23,547 nucleotides of DNA from the IMG/VR virus record IMGVR_UViG_3300051215_000120, positions 1-23,547 of that record; one strand, written 5' to 3'. Each line of letters starts with the position of its first letter. Position 1 is the stretch's first letter. This DNA is from a virus. The position numbers and the translations under genes were made by a program. Shown one piece after another: positions 1 through 7,105 of the stretch. The notes under the pieces are model-generated. The model was not told where the DNA came from. It ran no database searches and saw only the letters and a list, made by a program, of their open reading frames with translations.

Positions 1-1339
1 ACTGGTTAATGGTAGAATAGGCGCACCGTTTAGATGGGGAAACGTACAGTTTGAAAACCTATCAAAGCTTAACTTAGCTAAGTCTGTTTTCTCTAAGGAC
101 AAGTCTATGATACTCACTGGGGCGTTAACTAACTTCAATATAAAGTCTATGGACGAGTTTATAGACTACTCATCTAGGTACTTTTACTGGTATGATGAAA
201 CAAGCTTAGGGGTTATAGGTGATGCCGCTAGTTATGTCTTACCGTTCTTTAACTACAGGGTAAAAAACATACATGGAACATTCCGTCAGCTAATTCACAA
301 CCCCTCTCGTTTTGGGAATTACCTACAGTTATACGCCGCCCTCAATGCACCAATGCAGAAGGAAGACTTCCCTAATGGTGCTGTACCTGAGTATGTCTGG
401 GGGCAACAACCTGTGTTCTTTAAACTAGACAAAGAGAAAACAGGTCTTAAGCAGGACACATTTTTCTACTTTCCTACCGCCTCTCTAATTCAACAGATGG
501 GGGCATTATCTGACTTGCAGAGGTTGGGTGAGTTATTGGGTGTAAACGTTTCACAAAGGCGGCAAACACCGTTAGATATGAACCCTGCCAAAACGAGGAG
601 TAACATAGTCCAGAAAATTCTAGATGAGGAGAGTTGGGGATGGTTAAGGCTAATGAAGGCTGTAGCTACAGGTATTGACCCCGACACTGGTTACGAGATA
701 GATAAATGGGGAAGTAAGGCAACCACCTTCTTAGGGGTTGAGACTACTATCTGGACTAAGTATGCACTAGCCTCTATATTCCCCCCTCTAGATAAGCTAG
801 ATAAGTGGAACCCTGGTAGAGTATTCGGTCAACAGGCCTACTATGACCCGTATAAACAAGAGTTTGTAGAGGGTACACCTAGCTTCACGGGAGTAGAGAG
901 AAACAGGAAGTCATCTACTGACCAACCCGTTCGTTTCACCAATGACTTAACTGAGTTCTTTGGTGTGAAGGGGAACTTCATAGACGTTGCCTATAACATG
1001 GGAGCAACGAGAGATGACATTAAACGGACTATATACCAGAATAGGGCTATAATGAAGGCTCTCAGACACAATATGCTACAGGCGGCTACTGAGAGAGATA
1101 AGGCTAGATATGAAGCGCAGTTCCTGTTACTCAGAGACTATACTTTAGCTTTACGGGTAGAGTTCCAGAAAGTTGACAACTGGATGAAGGTCAATGGTTT
1201 CCCAACTGTAAAGGGTTTACGGTACTTAAAGGAACAAGGACTGAGAACACAAGACTTACCCGATATATCTGACGATGAGTATAACAGAATACAGCGTGAA
1301 GTTTACAGTGACAATGATATGAAGTGGACAATAGACTAG
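1..1339 (+). CDS. C-terminal part of a large late (probably internal virion / polyvalent) protein, 5'-partial
   Basis: The reading frame is open from the left edge (first full codon at base 2) to TAG at 1337-1339, so the true start lies outside the window; the Met at 107 is internal. About 446 residues are visible. They are mixed helical, rich in aromatic and charged residues, with no signal peptide or clear membrane span. The stretch with GVETTIWTKYALASIFPP followed by FFGVKGNFIDVAYN and a helical tail resembles the C-terminal associated domains of very large phage 'polyvalent' or ejection proteins; I recall this as LPD38-like but could not check it. It lies on the late strand, is the last gene before the convergent terminator, and ends 52 nt from it. 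A virion-ejected internal protein is the likeliest role, by inference from size, position and lack of enzyme motifs. Confidence 0.6.
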   Translation, partial: LVNGRIGAPFRWGNVQFENLSKLNLAKSVFSKDKSMILTGALTNFNIKSMDEFIDYSSRYFYWYDETSLGVIGDAASYVLPFFNYRVKNIHGTFRQLIHNPSRFGNYLQLYAALNAPMQKEDFPNGAVPEYVWGQQPVFFKLDKEKTGLKQDTFFYFPTASLIQQMGALSDLQRLGELLGVNVSQRRQTPLDMNPAKTRSNIVQKILDEESWGWLRLMKAVATGIDPDTGYEIDKWGSKATTFLGVETTIWTKYALASIFPPLDKLDKWNPGRVFGQQAYYDPYKQEFVEGTPSFTGVERNRKSSTDQPVRFTNDLTEFFGVKGNFIDVAYNMGATRDDIKRTIYQNRAIMKALRHNMLQAATERDKARYEAQFLLLRDYTLALRVEFQKVDNWMKVNGFPTVKGLRYLKEQGLRTQDLPDISDDEYNRIQREVYSDNDMKWTID

Positions 1340-1390
1340 AAGAGAGAGTAGGAGGTGTTCTTTTAACCTAGCTCAACCGTAATAGACACA

Positions 1391-1440
1391 AAAAAGGGGG
1401 AGACAGACACAGGTAGTAAGCCTGTATCCATCTCCCCCAA
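1391..1440. terminator. Bidirectional hairpin terminator between the convergent late and early operons
   Basis: An 8-bp perfect stem, GGGGGAGA (1396-1403) with TCTCCCCC (1431-1438), encloses a second 5-bp stem, ACAGG (1409-1413) with CCTGT (1421-1425). On the minus strand the stem is followed by TTTTTTGTG, a standard intrinsic terminator tail. On the plus strand the tail is weaker (AATTCTTTC). It lies 57 nt after the late-gene stop and 11 nt beyond the stop of the last leftward gene, as expected for a shared end point. Confidence 0.88.
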
Positions 1441-1448
1441 TTCTTTCA

Positions 1449-1571
1449 TTACCCGAAACCATTCCCATAAGGAAAAACCATTCCACAATAACCTACTTTA
1501 GGCGTGTACTGGGCTGTAAGTTTTACCCAATAGTACCAGTTAATTAATGATAGGTGTGCTAGTAAGTACAT
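1449..1571 (-). CDS. Small hydrophobic-aromatic protein, 40 aa, last gene of the leftward operon
   Basis: ATG at 1571-1569 directly abuts the TAA of the upstream gene (1574-1572) and follows a perfect Shine-Dalgarno, AAGGAGG, six bases upstream. The protein runs MYLLAHLSLINWYYWVKL... and ends ...PYGNGFG at TAA 1451-1449. The N-terminal 18 residues are hydrophobic and aromatic and could form one short membrane segment; the C-terminal half is Gly/Tyr rich with a single Cys. No family is recognised. It sits just before the terminator. A small membrane-active or host-interaction peptide is possible but unproven. The strong ribosome site and zero-gap junction support a real gene. Confidence 0.6.
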   Translation of the reverse strand: MYLLAHLSLINWYYWVKLTAQYTPKVGYCGMVFPYGNGFG

Positions 1572-1940
1572 TTATACCTCCTTATCTTGTTGTTGCTGTC
1601 GTTGTACCAGTGTATCATAGGTACACATCAACTTCTCACGGTAGTCACAGAACTCAAAATACTCAATACAGATGGAACGGTGACACTTATGACCTTGTTG
1701 GTAGGTAGCTGTACCATTAGCTACCCGTTTAGCGTTGTTACTCAGTAATTCTACTGCCTCTGCTCTAAGTTTAGTCTCATATTCTGAGTTACCTTTGATA
1801 GTTGTGTCCTTTAGCAAGTGCTTAAGGTTACGTCGGTATTCGTCTAAACTCTGAAATTCATTCATCATTACAATAACCCCTGTAAATGCAAGAAAAACTA
1901 TAAATAAGGCTACCAAAACACACACATTTGCTAATGACAT
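1572..1940 (-). CDS. Membrane-anchored protein of unknown function, 122 aa, paralogue of the gene at 12818-13096
   Basis: The start at 1940 is preceded by AGGAGA seven bases upstream. Residues 4-26 (ANVCVLVALFIVFLAFTGVIV and following) form one clear hydrophobic helix, so the protein is probably anchored in the inner membrane with the rest on one side. Residues 32-117 align with the 92-aa protein encoded near the other end of the operon: SLDEYRRNLKHLLKDTTIKGN against QIDDNRRNFERILKDSVVTGN, then NNAKRV against HNAERV and YREKL against FERKE. The paralogue lacks the membrane segment. The C-terminus is Gln rich (QRQQQQDKEV). There are several Cys residues. The function is unknown and I know of no family for it. 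It is followed with no gap by the 40-aa gene. Confidence 0.75.
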   Translation of the reverse strand: MSLANVCVLVALFIVFLAFTGVIVMMNEFQSLDEYRRNLKHLLKDTTIKGNSEYETKLRAEAVELLSNNAKRVANGTATYQQGHKCHRSICIEYFEFCDYREKLMCTYDTLVQRQQQQDKEV

Positions 1941-1959
1941 ATAACATCTCCTGCTGTCT

Positions 1960-2952
1960 CTAGTGGTTATTCATGTTAGCTAATGCAGTGGTATCTACAT
2001 TAGGCTTAAAAGACTGGTACTGCTCAGGGTAGTAGTAGTCATATACATATTTTCGAGGTTGACCATAGATGTTTTTTCCATCATACCAGACATAGTGCAG
2101 GTCAGGGTATTTTATAGTAGCTGGTACGTACAACTTAGGTCTATCGTTATGTGACCAGTAAGCTACCTGTTTAGCTTTAAGTTCTACTGACGGGGGCTGT
2201 GGTCTAAACAGGGTATAAGCTTCGTCAAAGCAGGTGAGTGTTTTGCTTGCGTCCACTATTTTTCTCAGTCTCTCTAGTCTCGGCTCATACTTTTCTTTTT
2301 GAACCTTTTCTATGTGGAAGGCTTGAGTGTCCTTATGAGTCATCAACCAGTACCCTTGTATGTTAGGGTACTTTTCTTTGAAAGACTCAACGTAAGCACC
2401 CAATTGAGTAAGGTATCCCCGCTCGTCACCAGTACCGTACTTCTCACACTGGTCAAAGTAAAAACCACACGCTGTCTTAGTCTCTAGTACGAATATCTCA
2501 CCGTCAGTTTCATCTCTGCAAAGGAAGTCTATGTGTCCTCCTATCCCGTAGTAGTTAACTGGTGTTTGTGACCCTAGTATCGTGTACCCTAGTCTTTTAA
2601 GGGTAAACACTACCCACGCCTCAAAGGTGTCTCCTACATGGAACAGGTATCTCTGCTGCGGTGAAACAGTAGAGCTTCCACCTACAGGGATAACTCCAAA
2701 GTGTCTAGCTAATATCTCTAGTGCTGGCTGTCTTCCTATTTGAGAGAGTCTCCAGACGGTCTGTTTTGTGTCGTCCTCAATGTACTGCCTAACTAAAGAA
2801 TGTTCAAATACTTTAGACGCTTCCTTAGCTAACTTCTTCTCTAGGTTAAGCTTAGTCTTTGCAGTAGCTTTATAAGCGTCGTTCTCTTTTAGTAACTGTG
2901 GGAATGATACGTTAAACATGGTAGGAAAGGGTACACTATATTGTGTACCCAT
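1960..2952 (-). CDS. RecB-like PD-(D/E)XK exonuclease, 330 aa
   Basis: Residues 107-190 carry the RecB/Cas4-like nuclease core: E111 in GDTFEAW, D142 in GGHIDFL, E157 and K159 in FVLETKT, and Q183...Y187 in YLTQLGAYV (the QxxxY motif of RecB-family nucleases). The usual role is 5'-3' resection of dsDNA ends to give 3' tails for an annealing protein, and an ERF annealing gene lies two genes upstream, so the two probably form a recombination pair. The start at 2952 is 10 nt after the upstream stop and has no visible Shine-Dalgarno. A perfect 8-bp hairpin begins at the G of the start codon (see 2929-2950). Met12 is another possible start but also lacks a ribosome site. Translation may depend on coupling to the preceding gene. 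Confidence 0.85.
   Translation of the reverse strand: MGTQYSVPFPTMFNVSFPQLLKENDAYKATAKTKLNLEKKLAKEASKVFEHSLVRQYIEDDTKQTVWRLSQIGRQPALEILARHFGVIPVGGSSTVSPQQRYLFHVGDTFEAWVVFTLKRLGYTILGSQTPVNYYGIGGHIDFLCRDETDGEIFVLETKTACGFYFDQCEKYGTGDERGYLTQLGAYVESFKEKYPNIQGYWLMTHKDTQAFHIEKVQKEKYEPRLERLRKIVDASKTLTCFDEAYTLFRPQPPSVELKAKQVAYWSHNDRPKLYVPATIKYPDLHYVWYDGKNIYGQPRKYVYDYYYPEQYQSFKPNVDTTALANMNNH
2929..2950 (-). promoter_or_regulatory. Perfect hairpin covering the start of the exonuclease gene
   Basis: GGGTACAC (2929-2936) and GTGTACCC (2943-2950) are perfect inverted repeats with a 6-nt loop. In the mRNA the stem begins with the G of the ATG and runs through codon 8. It could hide the start codon and make translation depend on ribosomes arriving from the upstream gene, or be a protein-binding site. 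That reading is inference; the inverted repeat itself is directly visible. Confidence 0.6.
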
Positions 2953-2962
2953 GAATGGTTGA

Positions 2963-3373
2963 TTAGAAGATAGAAGGCTTAGGTGCTAACCGTGACTCTT
3001 GTTGTTTTTCGTCAACATATAGAGTTCCAGTGTAGTCAGGTGCTTTACTGTTTGCCTCTTGTTTCTCAGAGTTATCAAATAAGAACACTACAACGTCCTG
3101 ACCATGAAAGCGTCCTTTAGCATAGGCTATCATTTTCCCTTTTACTTTCTGTTCTATTTCTAGAGAACCTTGGTTAGACCATTTACCGTCCTCTCCTTTA
3201 CGAGAGAGACGAAGGGTTGACTTACCAGTGTCTTTGTCTCGGAAAACTGAGACGTTGAATGGTACAATAGACTTGTCTGTAAGGTTTAGCTTACCCGTAG
3301 CTATAACGGGAGAACTATCGTCTAAGTCTTGTTTTACCCAAAGACTAACGTAACCTAATTTTTCACCAGTCAT
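2963..3373 (-). CDS. Unknown protein, possible ssDNA-binding protein, 136 aa
   Basis: The start at 3373 has AAGGAGAG nine bases upstream, preceded by an (AC)n tract. The protein is beta-strand-like and basic, with alternating hydrophobic strands (KLGYVSLWV, SIVPFNVSVF, DVVVFLFDN) and PDYTGTLYVDEKQQ near the end, resembling small OB-fold or DUF736-like DNA-binding proteins. It ends ...APKPSIF. It lies between an ERF annealing gene and an exonuclease gene, where phages often place an ssDNA-binding protein. I assign that role tentatively from strand pattern and position; no diagnostic motif is visible. Confidence 0.55.
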   Translation of the reverse strand: MTGEKLGYVSLWVKQDLDDSSPVIATGKLNLTDKSIVPFNVSVFRDKDTGKSTLRLSRKGEDGKWSNQGSLEIEQKVKGKMIAYAKGRFHGQDVVVFLFDNSEKQEANSKAPDYTGTLYVDEKQQESRLAPKPSIF

Positions 3374-3395
3374 AATTCTTTACTCTCCTTGTGTT

Positions 3396-3414
3396 TGTGT
3401 GTGTGTGTGTGTGT
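3396..3414. repeat. Dinucleotide (TG/AC)n tract, 19 nt
   Basis: This is an uninterrupted TG repeat on the plus strand (AC in the leftward mRNA), between the ERF stop and the ribosome site of the next gene. Similar tracts occur at 13591-13604 and 14003-14025, each in the untranslated leader of a leftward gene. Confidence 0.9.
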
Positions 3415-3416
3415 AT

Positions 3417-3905
3417 TTAGAACAATGAAACCTTTTTATGGTCTGTTGTTTTAGTTGTAGCAGGTACAGTTGCAGAGGTGGTCTTACGAGAAGAAGATGT
3501 ACTATGAGATGTACCATCGTCTTCTGGTTCACTCTCTCCAGTATCTAGGGCAAACAGCATAAGTAAACCATATTTGCGACCGCCTGTTTGTGCTTTATAG
3601 GTTGACTTGTCTGAGTTTTTGTCAAGGGCATAACCCAGACTTTCAACAAAGACACATTCAGTAGTCTCAACGTCCGTAAGACAGGTGGTAACTACACATG
3701 AACATTCAGTATAGAAACAGCCCTCTCTCTCTACTATTCTCGTCTCGCCTGACTTGATAGTTTGAGTGAGCGTACAGCCTTCTAAGTAAGGTCTTAGGGC
3801 GTTTAGTATGTCTTCTAGTTGAACATACTTGTAGTTCTGAAAAGAGTTATAACCAGACTTCTTAACAGACTTCACTTGTCTTTGAATTTCTAGTAGCTTA
3901 TTCAT
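3417..3905 (-). CDS. ERF-family single-strand annealing protein, 162 aa
   Basis: The N-terminus carries the ERF/Sak pattern: KSGYNSFQNYKYVQLEDILNALRPYL (residues 17-42), then three beta strands with TQTIKSGE and YTECSCVVTTCLTD, then TYKAQTGGRKYGLLMLFALDTGE (about 105-127). The last block corresponds to the family's G...R(R/K)Y.L..LF.(L/I)D motif. ERF proteins anneal complementary single strands after exonuclease resection. The length is slightly shorter than many ERFs. The C-terminal 35 residues are Ser/Thr rich, low complexity, and end in KKVSLF. The start at 3905 overlaps the upstream stop (ATGA), with AGGAGGG about 11 bases upstream. The partner exonuclease is at 1960-2952. Confidence 0.85.
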   Translation of the reverse strand: MNKLLEIQRQVKSVKKSGYNSFQNYKYVQLEDILNALRPYLEGCTLTQTIKSGETRIVEREGCFYTECSCVVTTCLTDVETTECVFVESLGYALDKNSDKSTYKAQTGGRKYGLLMLFALDTGESEPEDDGTSHSTSSSRKTTSATVPATTKTTDHKKVSLF

Positions 3906-4267
3906 TTGTTACAGCCCTCCTGTCTTCTTAATTGGTATAAGCAGAATAAAGCACGACATACAGCGTGAGTCAGTTCCTCGTATGCACTGTCAACGTCCAC
4001 GCTACCTTTAGCGAAGTACATACCCATCATAACATGGTCAACTAGGTGGTTTAAATGACTCTCTAGGTCTATTTTTTTCCAGTTGTCACGAGGGTAGTCA
4101 CCTCCATACTCAGCACAATTAGAGGTCAAGACTTTTAGAACTTCCCGTATGTCGTACACAGAAGGTAATAAAGTCCAGTCAACGTTAAGTTTACTCTGCT
4201 TACCTCCCTGCTTGTTTACGCTTAAGTCATGACCTCTTACAGATATTTCAGTGTGTGTGCCGTCCAT
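3902..4267 (-). CDS. dATP/dGTP diphosphohydrolase-like protein (DUF5664-type), 121 aa
   Basis: The pattern KQGGKQSKLNVDWTLLPS, then REVLKVLTSNCAEYGGDYPRDNWKK, LNHLVDHVMMGMY and the final helix YEELTHAVCRALFCLYQL matches the order seen in phage proteins described as dATP/dGTP diphosphohydrolase N-terminal family (G.K..L.LLP, fGa.KYg..NW, RH...., HaacnalfL). These MazG-like all-helical proteins adjust dNTP pools during infection. The expected Arg-His before the central helix reads N-H here (SHLNHL), so activity is not certain. The start at 4267 is 1 nt after the upstream TAA, with GAGGA in front. The stop overlaps the ERF start by ATGA. Conserved pattern is seen; substrate is inferred. Confidence 0.6.
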   Translation of the reverse strand: MDGTHTEISVRGHDLSVNKQGGKQSKLNVDWTLLPSVYDIREVLKVLTSNCAEYGGDYPRDNWKKIDLESHLNHLVDHVMMGMYFAKGSVDVDSAYEELTHAVCRALFCLYQLRRQEGCNK

Positions 4268-4268
4268 T

Positions 4269-4511
4269 TTAGTATTCCTCGCCTTCTAAGATAGTTTGTG
4301 TGGTAATAATTACGTCACCTTCTGGGTTCGTGTTTATATTGAACAGGAGTTCACCGTCAAAAAGAATGTCCCAGATGTCTTTGGGGATAACGGTTCGAGT
4401 ACAGAACCCATCCCCGTTACCAGCTTCTGTAGCTTGTAAGTGCAAGCCAAATAGAGCTATCCGTAGCACATCTGACTGCTCTAGTTCGGAAAGCTTAAAT
4501 TTTCCAGTCAT
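4269..4511 (-). CDS. Hypothetical acidic protein, 80 aa
   Basis: The start at 4511 is preceded by TAGGAGA, an excellent ribosome site. Residues 1-35 look helical (FKLSELEQSDVLRIALFGLHLQATEAG); the rest is strand-like with FDGELLFNINTNPEGDVIITTQTI and an acidic end, LEGEEY. Two Cys/Thr residues lie in the centre (FCTRTV). No family is recognised. It lies between the polymerase gene (28 nt upstream) and the diphosphohydrolase-like gene (1 nt downstream), so it is cotranscribed with the replication genes. There is faint similarity to the 84-aa protein at 11262-11516 (NGELLINLDN), too short to interpret. Confidence 0.7.
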   Translation of the reverse strand: MTGKFKLSELEQSDVLRIALFGLHLQATEAGNGDGFCTRTVIPKDIWDILFDGELLFNINTNPEGDVIITTQTILEGEEY

Positions 4512-4539
4512 AATTTTTCTCCTACTGTTGTTGTGTTTG

Positions 4540-6342
4540 TTAGTGAGCCTCTTTCCATGACTTACCTATCTTGCAGTCACCTCTCATTTTAACGTTAGGT
4601 AAAAATGACTGAGAGAATAACTCTTGTAAGTCAGTAGCAAAGTCTGTAACGTACTCGTCAGACACCTCAAATAAGACTTCATCATGTACCATTAGGACAA
4701 GCTTAGGCTTAGATAGGTTAGGGTATTTAGCCCCATAGAACTCACATAGAATGAGTCCTTGAACCATAAGCATTTTCATAATGCTTGCTTCTGTAGCTTG
4801 AATAATGAAGTTGAACATCTGACGTTGGGCATGAGCGGAAACCTTCCTGTCTTCTGAGTTTAACTCAGGGTACACCCCACGTCGTCCATAGAGGTCGTGT
4901 ACCACAATACCCTGCTTCCACACTGCCTGTTTTAATTTGCCTATAGATGGAAATAGGCTTACCATTTTTTGCTGCAGTATCTCAGCCTCTTCTTTAGAAC
5001 ACCCCATCATTTTCCCCATTTTATCGGCACCAGAACCGAACATAACTGAGAAGTTAAGGGTTTTACCTTGTTTTCTAGACACGCCTAATAAGTCAGCAGT
5101 AACCTGGTGCGGGTCGGCTGTCTCATTGGTATTAAAGTCATTAGCTAAGGCATGACCATCCTCGGTGTTCCCGTATAAAGCGTCTAAGTATTGAGCCAAT
5201 ATCCGTATCTGGAAGTTAGAGCAGTCACAACCTACTAAGCTAGAGCCTACTGGGGCTATGAATGAACTGCGAATTAAGTCTCCTGCTTCCCCCGACTTAG
5301 GAATGTTCTGTAAGTTAGGGGAACTTGAACTGTAGCGTCCAGTTAAGGTAATAGTTGGGTTAAAGTTAGCGTGAATGCGACTGTCCTCCTGAACGTGCTT
5401 AAGGAAACTTTGCCCGTAGGTAGTGACTAGCTTGTTTATCTCTGAGTATTCAACCAGAAGTTTAGGTAGTTCCCAGTCTAATGTGTCCAGTATCTCAACC
5501 GTTGTTTGAGGTTTACCTGTTTCAGTGAACTCTTTTGGTTCCCAATTATAAAGGAACTTTAAAGCCCAAGTTATCTGGTCACTTGAGTTCGGGTTAAACT
5601 CAACGAACTTTTTGTATAGGTAGCAGTCACTACCATCAGCCGAGTCTTTACCTAAGAAAATGTACTCACCTAACTCAGGCTGTTTCTTACCATCCCAGAC
5701 ACACCAGCATCCTCGTTCACCATTAACCCTCGATGGTGTCTTAGGTGCAACGGGACAAACCTCTAGAATTTTTTCCAGTAACTGTTGAGACCGTATCTCT
5801 AGGTTTTTGTTTTGGTTTTCCCACTGCTCCCTGTCTATTAAAACCCCATTAGTCTCTAAGGCTATGGTAGCCTCTACTGCAGGTAGGTCAATGTTCTTGT
5901 AACATTCATAGGCTTTGTTGTCTGTTTTGAACTTATTCAACAGATACTGGTAGGTTTTGAAGCATATCTCTGAGTCCACTACACAGTAAGGAATTAACTC
6001 CTCTAAGGTAGCTGTCTCGAAGTTGCAGCATTCAAGTTTAGGTAAGCCTATTCTATCTCCCCAGCTTCTCAAGTCATGTGTCCCTGCCGGGAACCAGACA
6101 TAGGACATTATCATTGTGTCCTCATAATGCTTAACCATGAACCCATGCTTTCTTAGAACACGAACGTCAAAAGAAGCATTATGAAAGATAGGAGTTGTGC
6201 TGTCTAGCTTTTCCTGTAACCCGTCAAAGGGGGGTAAGAAATAACCAGACGAGCCGTCTTCATGGTAGAAAGAAATGACTCTGAGAACGTCACCAGATAA
6301 GTCGGTAGTCTCAGAGTCATAGGCGCAAATAGGTTTAGTCAT
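4540..6342 (-). CDS. Family A DNA polymerase with 3'-5' proofreading exonuclease, 600 aa
   Basis: The exonuclease domain (about 1-150) has D9-x-E11 (YDSETTD), N55...D59 (HNASFD) and Y119xxxD123. The polymerase domain has TGRYSSSSPNLQNIP (334-348), motif A GCDCSNFQIR (D373), the O helix R423, K427, F431, F435, and motif C MVHDEV (H553, D554, E555). No 5'-nuclease domain is present, as in T7 gp5. It replicates the phage genome with the helicase-primase encoded upstream. Two substitutions stand out. The residue five after the motif A Asp, normally the steric-gate Glu (E. coli Pol I E710), is Gln378. The O-helix Tyr (E. coli Y766) is Phe435. The start at 6342 has TAGGAGAG nine bases upstream, which overlaps the stop of the 36-aa gene. 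Confidence 0.95.
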   Translation of the reverse strand: MTKPICAYDSETTDLSGDVLRVISFYHEDGSSGYFLPPFDGLQEKLDSTTPIFHNASFDVRVLRKHGFMVKHYEDTMIMSYVWFPAGTHDLRSWGDRIGLPKLECCNFETATLEELIPYCVVDSEICFKTYQYLLNKFKTDNKAYECYKNIDLPAVEATIALETNGVLIDREQWENQNKNLEIRSQQLLEKILEVCPVAPKTPSRVNGERGCWCVWDGKKQPELGEYIFLGKDSADGSDCYLYKKFVEFNPNSSDQITWALKFLYNWEPKEFTETGKPQTTVEILDTLDWELPKLLVEYSEINKLVTTYGQSFLKHVQEDSRIHANFNPTITLTGRYSSSSPNLQNIPKSGEAGDLIRSSFIAPVGSSLVGCDCSNFQIRILAQYLDALYGNTEDGHALANDFNTNETADPHQVTADLLGVSRKQGKTLNFSVMFGSGADKMGKMMGCSKEEAEILQQKMVSLFPSIGKLKQAVWKQGIVVHDLYGRRGVYPELNSEDRKVSAHAQRQMFNFIIQATEASIMKMLMVQGLILCEFYGAKYPNLSKPKLVLMVHDEVLFEVSDEYVTDFATDLQELFSQSFLPNVKMRGDCKIGKSWKEAH

Positions 6343-6357
6343 GTGTGTTTTTCTCTC

Positions 6358-6468
6358 CTAGAGGTGAGAGTATGGATAACCTGCTTTAAGTTTAAGCATC
6401 AGATACACATAGTGTTTGGCGTAGAACTCAGCCCAAAACACATTGTAGACATAAATTGTCATGTCCAT
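6358..6468 (-). CDS. Small aromatic protein, 36 aa
   Basis: ATG at 6468-6466 shares one base with the stop of the upstream gene (TAATG) and has AGGAGAG nine bases upstream. The sequence begins MDMTIYVYNVFWAEFYAKHY and ends YPYSHL before TAG 6360-6358. It is rich in Tyr and Phe and could be an amphipathic helix or short membrane peptide. Its stop codon forms part of the polymerase gene's Shine-Dalgarno (TAGGAGAG), so its translation may help load ribosomes on the polymerase mRNA. Product function is unknown. Confidence 0.6.
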   Translation of the reverse strand: MDMTIYVYNVFWAEFYAKHYVYLMLKLKAGYPYSHL

Positions 6469-6638
6469 TAGTGCTTCTCTCCTGTATAAGTGTGTGTTTC
6501 TTTATGGTAGAACCATTCAACCCCGTTAAGGTTTAGGTGTTCTTTTGGAGCATCTGAGGTTAACTCAGACTGAATTTTAACATAGTCTGAGAACAGAATG
6601 TCTTCCTGTCTTTCTATTGGTAACTGTTTACTCTTCAT
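6468..6638 (-). CDS. Hypothetical small protein, 56 aa
   Basis: ATG at 6638-6636 follows the resolvase stop (TAA 6643-6641) by 2 nt, with AGGAG about ten bases upstream. The protein is polar and charged: MKSKQLPIERQEDILFSDYV near the start, NGVEWFYHKETHTYTGEKH at the end. Its TAA overlaps the ATG of the 36-aa gene by one base. The tight junctions on both sides (2 nt, then a 1-nt overlap) are typical of real genes in this operon. No family is recognised. Confidence 0.62.
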   Translation of the reverse strand: MKSKQLPIERQEDILFSDYVKIQSELTSDAPKEHLNLNGVEWFYHKETHTYTGEKH

Positions 6639-6640
6639 AA

Positions 6641-7105
6641 TTAGCTATCTCCTGCTGTATAGCCTAATACTACCCCACCATCACACTTCTTACATTTATG
6701 CGTTAACGGGAGTTCACCGTCTGCTATTTTGAACCAGCAGTCAGGTACTTCATCACCGTCAGTCATCCAAATATAACCGTGCTTTGTCAACCATTCCCCA
6801 ATAGTTAGCCCCGTTGAAGGGTTTACAATATGTTTTGGTGACGCTAGACATACCCTCAAAAGTGGACGTTCTGAAATGTCTAAATGACTCATCTTCTCGA
6901 CCCACTCCCGACGAGGATAACCCTTGTATTCGATGTATATCGGGTGTTTCTTCCCCGTTATTACAAAGTCTGGTGTCATGGTTTTCACCAATGTCACAGA
7001 AAATACCTTCTGACGTTGTTTCAGGCGAATTAACATCGGGTTCTGTTGATGGAAATAGGCTTCCGCTTTGCTGTCGTATTTGCTCGCTGTCTGTATTGTT
7101 GTCAT
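6641..7105 (-). CDS. T7 endonuclease I-like Holliday junction resolvase, 154 aa
   Basis: The PD-(D/E)XK core is ordered as in T7 gp3: E15 in SKAEAYF, TPDF with D46, then IEYKGY with E59 and K61. The later WLTKHGY and DCWFK segments match the T7 order of a KHG motif followed by a Trp-Ile/Phe-Lys segment. The C-terminus carries a CxxC (HKCKKCDGG) not found in T7. The enzyme class cleaves branched DNA and debranches replication intermediates. The start at 7105 has TAGGAGA six bases upstream. The 5' 347 bases of the gene overlap, in another frame, the end of the primase-helicase reading frame. Because the resolvase family pattern spans the overlapped region, this is probably the older frame. Confidence 0.82.
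   Translation of the reverse strand: MTTIQTASKYDSKAEAYFHQQNPMLIRLKQRQKVFSVTLVKTMTPDFVITGKKHPIYIEYKGYPRREWVEKMSHLDISERPLLRVCLASPKHIVNPSTGLTIGEWLTKHGYIWMTDGDEVPDCWFKIADGELPLTHKCKKCDGGVVLGYTAGDS

Noticed and set aside
3902-6342. Diphosphohydrolase-like gene beside a PolA gene as a 2-aminoadenine (Z-genome) system
   Set aside because: No PurZ-like or HD-domain dATPase gene is visible in the window, and this diphosphohydrolase family is common in phages with normal DNA. It could be reopened if PurZ is found elsewhere in the genome.
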